Shown piece by piece: positions 24,135 to 30,465 of a DNA stretch of 64,000 nt (positions within the stretch are counted from its first letter, which is position 1; each line of letters begins with the position of its first letter). A program made the position numbers and the translations under genes. The notes below the pieces were generated by a model. It was not told the origin of the DNA. It ran no database searches and saw only the letters and a program-made list of their open reading frames with translations. This stretch comes from Kitasatospora sp. MMS16-BH015 (GTDB lineage Bacteria > Actinomycetota > Actinomycetes > Streptomycetales > Streptomycetaceae): the NCBI RefSeq assembly GCF_002943525.1, contig NZ_CP025394.1, positions 5,642,001-5,706,000 of the forward strand, given 5' to 3'.

Positions 24135-24707
24135 CTAGGCGGTCAGCTTCTCCGCGAGGGCGACCAGCTCGCGCACCGAGACGTCGGTCAGCTCCGGCAG
24201 GCGGCCGTACTCGAACCAGCGCAGGTCCAGCGACTCCTCGCTGATCAGCTCCTCGGCACCGGCCGGGGCCAGCGCGAGGTACTGCACGTCGAGGTGGGTG
24301 TTCTCCGGCTGGTCCTTGCCGGTGCAGCGCACCTGGTGGCGGTCGAGCTTGACCGGCACCGGCTGCCCGTCGGGGCCGGTGTGCAGCCGCAGGCCCGCTA
24401 TGCCGGACTCCTCGGTGGCCTCGCGCAGCGCGGCGGCCGCCAGCGACTCGTCGCCCGGCTCGCAGTGGCCGCCCATCTGGAGCCAGATGCCGACCTTGGG
24501 GTGCAGGGTGAGCAGCACCCGCCGGGCCGCCGGGTCGACCACCAGGGCACTGGCGGTGATGTGGGCGGGCAGGCAGGCGCGGAAGAGGCCCTCGGGCTCG
24601 GCGGCCAGGTGGGTCAGGTAGTCGGCCCGCAGGCCGGACTGGTCGCCGTCGTAGGCCGTCCAGGCCGTGAGGGCACGGACGGCGTCGCTGTGCAGGGTGG
24701 TGCTCAT
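24135..24707 (-). CDS. Nudix hydrolase
   Basis: The product is 190 aa. The Nudix box reads GGHCEPGDESLAAAALREATEESGI, the GX5EX7REUXEEXGU pattern with one extra residue between the Glu-containing turn and the helix. It is preceded by ALVVDPAARRVLLTLHPKVGIWLQ. A late DVQYLALAP strand and a C-terminal helix complete the fold. The substrate cannot be told from sequence; house-cleaning of nucleotide derivatives is typical. Its ATG overlaps the stop of the upstream metalloprotease-like gene by 4 nt, so the two are co-transcribed and coupled. Confidence 0.88.
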   Translation of the reverse strand: MSTTLHSDAVRALTAWTAYDGDQSGLRADYLTHLAAEPEGLFRACLPAHITASALVVDPAARRVLLTLHPKVGIWLQMGGHCEPGDESLAAAALREATEESGIAGLRLHTGPDGQPVPVKLDRHQVRCTGKDQPENTHLDVQYLALAPAGAEELISEESLDLRWFEYGRLPELTDVSVRELVALAEKLTA

Positions 24708-26248
24708 GCCTTGGGCTCGTCCTCGCCGTCGTTCTTGTCGTCCTTCGCAGCGTCGTCCTGCGCAGCATTGCCCTTCGCGGCGTCGTCCTTGGACGCGTCG
24801 TCCTTCGAAGACTCGCCCTTGCCGGCCGCGGCCTCGCCGAGCAGCTTGTCGAAGGCGTCGAAGTCGATCCCGCCCTCCAGCTCGCCGTCGGGCGAGCGGT
24901 GCACGAAGCCGTCCGGGTCGTCCAGGTCGGTGGCGGTGGGCAGCATGTCGGGGTGCTCCCAGAGCGCGTCGCGGCCCTCGACGCCACGGGCGTCGGCCAG
25001 CGAGGCCCAGAGCCGGGAGGCGTCGCGCAGGCGGCGCGGCCGCAGCTCCAGGCCGACCAGGGTGGCGAAGGTCTGCTCGGCCGGGCCGCCGGCGGCGCGG
25101 CGGCGGCGGACCGTCTCGCGCAGCGCGTCGGCCTGCGGCAGGTGCGGCTCGGCGGCGGCGTGCACCACCGCGTCCACCCAGCCCTCGACCAGTGCGAGGG
25201 CCGTCTCCAGGCGGGCCAGCGCGGCCTTCTGGGCGGGGGTGTCCTCGGGCTGGAGCAGGCCGCCGGCCAGCGCCTCCTGGAGCGCCTCGGGGTTGGCCGG
25301 GTCGAGCTGGCCGACCAGCTCCTCCATTCGGGTGGTGTCCACCTTGATGCCGCGGGCGTACGCCTCGACCGCGCCGAACAGGTGGGCCCGCAGCCACGGC
25401 ACGTGGGCGAACAGGCGCTGGTGGGCGGCCTCGCGCAGGGCCAGGTAGAGCCGGACCTCCTCGGCGGGCACGCTCAGGCCCTCGCCGAACTCGGCCACGT
25501 TCTGCGGCAGCAGGGCGGCCTTGCCGGCCGGGGCGAGCGGCAGGCCCACGTCGGTCGAGCCGACCACCTCGGCGGCCAGGGCGCCGAGCGCCTGGCCGAT
25601 CTGGGTGCCGAACATCGCGCCGCCCATCGAGCGCATCACGCCCATCAGCGGGCCGGCCATGGCCTGCATCTCCTCGGGCAGCACGCCGCCCATGGCGTTG
25701 CCGACCCGCTCGGCCACCGGGTCGACCAGGTCCTTCCAGACCGGCAGGGTCGCCTCGACCCACTCGGCCCGGCTCCAGGCGACGGCGGTGCCGGCCCCGG
25801 AGGGGAACTCGGTGACCGAGTCGAGCCAGAGGTCGGCCAGGCGAACGGCCTCGGCCACGGCGGTGCGCTCGGTGGCGCTCACCGACCGGTCCTTGGCCTT
25901 GCCCTCGGGCTGCTCGGCCACCACGGTCTGCCGGGCGATGTCCTTGGCCAGGTCCCAGTTGACCGGGCCGCCGTCGAAGGAGAGCATCTGGCCGAGCTGC
26001 TGGAAGGCGGCGCCCAGGTCGTTGGGGTTGAGCCCGCCGAGCATCGCGCCGAAGGGGTTGTCCCCGCCCGGGCCGCCGGGCGCGCCGCCCATGCCGAAGA
26101 GCGCGCCGAAGGGGTTGCCCGCGCCGAACCCGAAGGACTGCGACGGCGTGGGCTCGGAGCCCTGACCGCCGTCCTTGTCCTTCTTGGCCTTGTTCTCGTC
26201 GGGCTCCTCCGGCGGAACGCCGAATCCGAAGGGGAGGTCGTCGCTCAC
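24704..26248 (-). CDS. Zinc-dependent metalloprotease family protein (DUF2342-like)
   Basis: The product is 514 aa. The N-terminal ~110 residues are low-complexity, rich in Gly, Phe, Pro and acidic residues (FGFGAGNPFGALFGMG, NPFGAMLGG). The conserved actinobacterial core follows, with MGGAMFGTQIGQALGALA, LREAAHQRLFAHVPWLRAHL and EGWVDAVV. The family is named a zinc metalloprotease, but no HExxH is visible; AAHQRLF plus later His/Glu may supply ligands, or it may be inactive. GTG 26248 has a GAGGA SD. A Lys/Asp-rich C-terminal tail (KDDASKDDAAKG) is probably disordered. It is operonic with the Nudix gene and divergent from the epimerase gene. Confidence 0.8.
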   Translation of the reverse strand: MSDDLPFGFGVPPEEPDENKAKKDKDGGQGSEPTPSQSFGFGAGNPFGALFGMGGAPGGPGGDNPFGAMLGGLNPNDLGAAFQQLGQMLSFDGGPVNWDLAKDIARQTVVAEQPEGKAKDRSVSATERTAVAEAVRLADLWLDSVTEFPSGAGTAVAWSRAEWVEATLPVWKDLVDPVAERVGNAMGGVLPEEMQAMAGPLMGVMRSMGGAMFGTQIGQALGALAAEVVGSTDVGLPLAPAGKAALLPQNVAEFGEGLSVPAEEVRLYLALREAAHQRLFAHVPWLRAHLFGAVEAYARGIKVDTTRMEELVGQLDPANPEALQEALAGGLLQPEDTPAQKAALARLETALALVEGWVDAVVHAAAEPHLPQADALRETVRRRRAAGGPAEQTFATLVGLELRPRRLRDASRLWASLADARGVEGRDALWEHPDMLPTATDLDDPDGFVHRSPDGELEGGIDFDAFDKLLGEAAAGKGESSKDDASKDDAAKGNAAQDDAAKDDKNDGEDEPKA

Positions 26249-26429
26249 GGGATCCTCGATCTGGTCGGCCGTCACGCGGGGGTGCAACGGGGGGAGTGCG
26301 AGCCCGTGGAGCGGGGGAGCGAGCGGCCCGGCTCGCGCCGGGTGCCACCACGGGGCCCGCGCCTCGGGCAGGATGGACGGTACGTGACACTCGTACGTAC
26401 GCACATAAGCTAACCGTGGAGGATGGCCG

Positions 26430-27578
26430 GTGAGTTCCCCGCCTTCGGACGTTCGCTCTGGGCTGACCGGAGGTGAGGACGGCCCCGCTGCCACGGGTTC
26501 GCCGCCTCCAGCCTACGGCGGCAGGCCGTTGACCGTGGCCGTCACGGGGGCCGCCGGGCCGCTCGGTGAGCGGGTCGCGGCCCGGCTGGTGGCCCAGCCC
26601 GGGGTCCGCAAGGTGCTCGCGCTGGACGACCGCCGGGGCGACGTGCCCGGCGCCCAGTGGCGGGTGCTCGACGTCCGCGACCCGGCCGTGGCCGAACGGC
26701 TCGCCGGGGTGGACGTGGTGGTGCACCTGGCGATGGACCTCGGCATGGAGAGCGACCCGCGCGCCCGGAGCGCGTACAACGTGCGGGGCGCGCAGACGGT
26801 GCTGACCGCCGGTGCGGCGGCCGGCGTGAGCCGGGTGGTGCTCTGCACCTCGGCCATGGTCTACGGCGCGCTGGCCGACAACGAGGTGCCGCTGGCCGAG
26901 GACGCCGAGCTGCGGGCCACCGAGGAGGCCTCGCTGGTCGGCGACCTGCTGGAGATCGAGCGCCTCGCCCGCCGCGCGCCGCGCGCCCACCCCGGGCTCC
27001 AGGTCACCGTGCTGCGGCCCGCCGTGGTGGTCGGCCCCGGCGTGGACACCGTGCTGACCAGGCACTTCGAGGCGCCCCGGCTGCTCGTGGTGGCCGGCTC
27101 CCGCCCCTGCTGGCAGTTCTGCCACCTGGACGACCTGGCCGCGGCCCTGGAGTACGCGGCGCTCGGCCTGGTCGAGGGCGAGGTCACCGTCGGCTGCGAC
27201 GGCTGGCTGGAGCAGGAGGACGTGGAGACCCTCTCCGGCATCCGCCGGATGGAGCTGCCCGCCTCGCTCGCCCTGGGCACCGCGGCCCGGCTGCACCGGC
27301 TCGGCCTCACCCCGGCCCCGGCCGGGGACCTCGCGTACACCATGTATCCCTGGGTGGTCTCCGGCAACCGCCTGCACGAGGCCGGCTGGCGCCCCTCCCG
27401 GACCAACGAGGAGGTGCTCGGCGAGCTGCTCGAACAGGTCACCGGCAAGCACGCGGTGGCCGGCCGGCGCCTGGGCGGCAAGGAGGCCGCGACCAGTCTG
27501 GGCGCGGCGGGTGCCACGGTGGCGCTGATCGGCACCGCGGCGCTGGTGCGGCGAGCACGGAAACAGCGGCGGTTCTGA
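26430..27578 (+). CDS. NAD-dependent epimerase/dehydratase-like protein with C-terminal membrane segment
   Basis: The product is 382 aa. A Rossmann fold begins with VAVTGAAGPLGERVAARL (GxxGxxG). It continues with VHLAMDLG, an extended-SDR active-site region CTSAMVYGAL where Tyr is present but the usual following YxxxK spacing is not obvious, and VLRPAVVVGPG. The C-terminus has a single hydrophobic helix (LGAAGATVALIGTAALV) followed by a basic tail, so it is likely membrane-tethered. GTG 26430 has GAGGA at a workable spacing. The substrate is unknown. The gene is divergent from the metalloprotease-like gene across about 180 nt. Confidence 0.82.
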   Translation: MSSPPSDVRSGLTGGEDGPAATGSPPPAYGGRPLTVAVTGAAGPLGERVAARLVAQPGVRKVLALDDRRGDVPGAQWRVLDVRDPAVAERLAGVDVVVHLAMDLGMESDPRARSAYNVRGAQTVLTAGAAAGVSRVVLCTSAMVYGALADNEVPLAEDAELRATEEASLVGDLLEIERLARRAPRAHPGLQVTVLRPAVVVGPGVDTVLTRHFEAPRLLVVAGSRPCWQFCHLDDLAAALEYAALGLVEGEVTVGCDGWLEQEDVETLSGIRRMELPASLALGTAARLHRLGLTPAPAGDLAYTMYPWVVSGNRLHEAGWRPSRTNEEVLGELLEQVTGKHAVAGRRLGGKEAATSLGAAGATVALIGTAALVRRARKQRRF

Positions 27579-27659
27579 CCCCGATAGGTTCTCGCATCGT
27601 GAAATTTCGGAATCGTGATGCGGAAGTGTCTTGCTCCTGACCGGGCCCGATGAGGAAAA

Positions 27660-28109
27660 ATGGTGAGCATGTCCGAGAACCACGACCCGATCCGTCTGCT
27701 GGCGATCCGCGAGACCCCGCTCTCGCTGGACGAGGTCTACGCGGCGGTGGGTGACGACGCCGCCGGCGGCACCACCCTCTTCGTCGGCACCGTCCGCGAC
27801 CACGACGGCGGCAAGTCGGTGGCCGCGCTGGAGTACAGCGCGCACCCGACGGCCGAGCAGGAGATGCGGCGGATCGCCGAGAAGATCTGCGTCGACTTCC
27901 CGGTGAAGGCGCTGGCCGCCGTGCACCGGGTCGGCCGGCTGGAGATCACCGACAAGGCCGTCATCGTCGCCGTCTCCTGCGCCCATCGGGGCGAGGCCTT
28001 CGCCGCCGCCCGCCGCTTGATCGACGACCTCAAGCACGAGGTGCCGATCTGGAAGCACCAGGTGTTCAGCGACGGCCAGGAGGAGTGGGTCGGCGCCGGG
28101 GAGTGCTGA
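27660..28109 (+). CDS. moaE: Molybdopterin synthase catalytic subunit MoaE
   Basis: The product is 149 aa and full length for MoaE. Signatures are GTVRDHDGGKSVAALEYSAH, AAVHRVGRLEITD, CAHRGEAFAA and the active-site lysines in EVPIWKHQVFSDGQEEWVG. MoaE transfers sulfur from the MoaD thiocarboxylate to precursor Z to make molybdopterin. No moaD or other moa gene is in the window, so its partner is encoded elsewhere. ATG 27660 follows GATGAGGA; ATG 27669 is also in frame. A CGCATC/GATGCG inverted repeat (27593-27622) lies in the leader. Confidence 0.94.
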   Translation: MVSMSENHDPIRLLAIRETPLSLDEVYAAVGDDAAGGTTLFVGTVRDHDGGKSVAALEYSAHPTAEQEMRRIAEKICVDFPVKALAAVHRVGRLEITDKAVIVAVSCAHRGEAFAAARRLIDDLKHEVPIWKHQVFSDGQEEWVGAGEC

Positions 28110-28274
28110 CGGCCCGTCGGGCGCCGAGGTCACCCGGGTGGCTTCCCGCTGATCGTACGAATACTCCCCGCCGGTGAGCCGAATCCCCCGGCCCGTAACC
28201 CGGATGGCGCCGCAACCGTTCACGGCCCGGGTGGTTAATCTGCTCATAGACACGACGAGCTGGGAGTACGGAAC

Positions 28275-28478
28275 ATGGCTGCGCTCGCCTGGTTGATCAT
28301 CCCCGTGGTGGCGGCAGTGCTCGCGATGGTGTGGGCCGGCTGGGCCGCCCGCACGCCCCGCGCCACCGGTGACCCGGCCTCGCTGGCCGAGCACCAGCGC
28401 TTCCTCGCCGCGATGGAGCGCAGCACGGCCGCCGGTGGCGCCACCGCGATGCGGGCCTCGGACGACGCACGGAAGTAG
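28275..28478 (+). CDS. Small single-pass membrane protein
   Basis: The product is 67 aa and I do not recognise it. The first ~25 residues form one transmembrane helix (LAWLIIPVVAAVLAMVWAGWAA). A short cytoplasmic tail follows with a helical SLAEHQRFLAAMERSTA segment and a basic end. ATG 28275 has GGGAG upstream. It lies 42 nt before the PDZ protease gene on the same strand, so it could be an accessory of that membrane protease. Codon usage fits a real gene. Confidence 0.75.
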   Translation: MAALAWLIIPVVAAVLAMVWAGWAARTPRATGDPASLAEHQRFLAAMERSTAAGGATAMRASDDARK

Positions 28479-28520
28479 CCCGGGCAGCCGGTCCGCAGGA
28501 ACGTCCCGTACTGTCGAGCC

Positions 28521-29600
28521 ATGCCACGCCGCTCTGCGACGATGCTCGCCGCCACGCTGACGCTCATAGCACTGCTCTGTGTCTCGGTGCTCCTCAAGGT
28601 GCCGTACTCCGAGATGAGCCCCGGCCCGACGTACAACACGCTCGGCGCGCAGGAGGACGACGGCAAGCCGGTGATCACCATCACCGGCCACCAGACCTAC
28701 CCGACCTCCGGGCACCTCAACATGACCACCGTCCAGGTGACCGGGGCCAAGTACGAGCCGAGCCTGGTCTCGGCGGTGGTGGGGTGGCTGCGGGACGACG
28801 TGCTCGTGGTGCCGCACGACAACCTCTACCCGCAGGGCCAGACCGACCAGCAGGCGCAGCAGGTCAACGCGGAGGAGTTCGCCTCCTCCGAGGACAGTGC
28901 CAAGACGGCGGCGCTCACCCAGCTCGGCATCCCCTTCGGCACCGAGGTGATGGTGAGCTCGGTGATCGCGGGCGGGCCCTCCGAGGGCAAGCTGCACGCG
29001 GGCGACCAGATCGTGGCGATAGACGGCACCAAGGTCACCCAGAAGGCTCAGGTCGCGCAGCTGGTCAGCAAGCACAAGCCCGGTGACACGGTGAACTTCA
29101 CCGTCGTCCCGCACGGCAAGACCAGCCCCACCCCGGCCGCCGCCGACGAGTCCACCGTCCCTGTGGTCACCGCCAAGGCCCCCGACGAGGACCGCGCGAT
29201 CGTCGGCATCATGCCCGGCGTCACCCACACCTTCCCGTTCACCATCGACATCGGCCTCCAGGACGTGGGCGGCCCGAGCGCGGGCCTGATGTTCTCCCTG
29301 GGCATCATCGACAAGCTCACCCCCACCGACCTGACCGCCGGCAAGTTCGTGGCCGGCACCGGCACGATCGACGACGACGGCACCGTCGGCCCGATCGGCG
29401 GCATCGCGATGAAGCTGATCGCGGCCCGCGACAAGGGCGCCGAGTACTTCTTCGCTCCCGCGGCCAACTGCGCGGAGGCGGCCAAGGCCACCCCCAGCGG
29501 CCTCCACCTGATCAAGGTGGACAAGCTGAGCGACGCACTGGACGCTCTCGCCAAGATCCGCGACGGGAAGACGGATTCCCTGCCCAGTTGCAACCGCTAG
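28521..29600 (+). CDS. PDZ-domain Lon-like membrane serine protease (YlbL family)
   Basis: The product is 359 aa. An N-terminal membrane anchor (TMLAATLTLIALLCVSVLL) is followed by KVPYSEMSPGPTYNTLG, a PDZ domain (GGPSEGKLHAGDQIVAIDG, near 150-200) and a C-terminal Lon-type S16 domain. The Ser/Lys dyad sits in DVGGPSAGLMFSLG (Ser) and GGIAMKLIAARDKGA (Lys). It should act outside the membrane in envelope protein quality control. A dispersed repeat begins at the last base of the stop codon, so the mRNA end coincides with that element. Confidence 0.92.
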   Translation: MPRRSATMLAATLTLIALLCVSVLLKVPYSEMSPGPTYNTLGAQEDDGKPVITITGHQTYPTSGHLNMTTVQVTGAKYEPSLVSAVVGWLRDDVLVVPHDNLYPQGQTDQQAQQVNAEEFASSEDSAKTAALTQLGIPFGTEVMVSSVIAGGPSEGKLHAGDQIVAIDGTKVTQKAQVAQLVSKHKPGDTVNFTVVPHGKTSPTPAAADESTVPVVTAKAPDEDRAIVGIMPGVTHTFPFTIDIGLQDVGGPSAGLMFSLGIIDKLTPTDLTAGKFVAGTGTIDDDGTVGPIGGIAMKLIAARDKGAEYFFAPAANCAEAAKATPSGLHLIKVDKLSDALDALAKIRDGKTDSLPSCNR

Positions 29601-29743
29601 GGGCGCGGGGAACTGCGCGCCCAGCCATGGAGCTCGCCGCAGTTCGCACAGATGCCCACGTGCACCGTCATCGGATAGTGCAAGTGGGCATCTGCGTAAG
29701 ACAGCAGGAGTTGCAGGGTTGGCCGCGCCGTTCCCCGCGCCCC
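29600..29743. repeat. Dispersed GC-rich inverted repeat, locus 4 (nested pair)
   Basis: Outer arms are GGGGCGCGGGGAACTGCGCG (29600-29619) and CGCGCCGTTCCCCGCGCCCC (29724-29743). Inside is a second perfect inverted repeat, CAGATGCCCAC (29649-29659) and GTGGGCATCTG (29684-29694). Between those arms the TGCACTATC tag appears on the reverse strand. It fills the gap between convergent genes. Confidence 0.75.
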
Positions 29744-29751
29744 TGAAAAAA

Positions 29752-30312
29752 TCAGCTGAACGTCGCCAGCAAGGCATCCGTCAGCCCCGGGACCAGGTCA
29801 GGACCCGTCAGGACCTCGCGGGCGAGGTCCTTGGACCGCAGCCGCAGGGCGGTCTCCTTGCTGCCGTCGCGCAGGACCGCGGCGGTGATGCGGACCTCTT
29901 CGCGGGCGGGGTGGTTGGCGACCCACTCGGCGAGCTGGGATTCGGTGGCGTTCTTGGGGCGGGTGTGCTCGGCGCCCGGGGGAAGCATCAGTCGCTCGAC
30001 GACCAGCGCGCAGCCGGTGATCATGTCGGGCCAGGCGATGGTGCCGAGGAACTTGTCGAGCTCCATGCCGGCCGGGAGTTCGTCCTGCTCGATCGGGGTG
30101 AGGCCGGGCTCGCCCTCGGCGAGGCCGAGCTTGCCGGCCAGCTTCGGGTCGGTGCGCCGCAGCTGCGCGCTGTCGACCAGGGCGAAGAGCCGGGCCGGCA
30201 GGTCCCAGCCGAGGCCGGAGGCGTACTCGTCGATCTCCAGCGCGGCGCGGGTGAGCGGAGTGGCGGCGGGCGGGAGCGAGCTGCCGTCGGGGGTGTTCGG
30301 TGCATCGGACAT
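29752..30312 (-). CDS. PPA1309-like conserved actinobacterial protein
   Basis: The product is 186 aa. I recognise it only as the actinobacterial family annotated PPA1309; no function is established to my knowledge. Visible features are LTRAALEIDEYASGLGWDLPARLFALVDSA at the N-terminus, a central AWPDMITGCALVVERLMLPP and a C-terminal VRITAAVLRDGSKETALRLR. There is no signal peptide or membrane segment. It is divergent from the UPF0182 membrane-protein gene, an adjacency I recall as common in actinobacteria. Confidence is high that it is a gene, low for any role. Confidence 0.82.
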   Translation of the reverse strand: MSDAPNTPDGSSLPPAATPLTRAALEIDEYASGLGWDLPARLFALVDSAQLRRTDPKLAGKLGLAEGEPGLTPIEQDELPAGMELDKFLGTIAWPDMITGCALVVERLMLPPGAEHTRPKNATESQLAEWVANHPAREEVRITAAVLRDGSKETALRLRSKDLAREVLTGPDLVPGLTDALLATFS

Positions 30313-30465
30313 GACCCAATCCTCACACGGGTGGGCCGCCGGGCGGATCCGGTGGCTCACCCGCCTGGAAGAGCCCGCAAACCCTGGGAACTCGGGCGAA
30401 CACCGATTAAGTTGCACTGAGGACTGCCCAGACCGCCCACGAGACGACACAGCAGAGGTGCCACC

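Noticed and set aside
24135..29777. An 1880-codon minus-strand open frame
   Set aside because: It is a high-GC artefact joining the Nudix gene frame to antisense of moaE, the epimerase and protease genes; only the Nudix part is coding.
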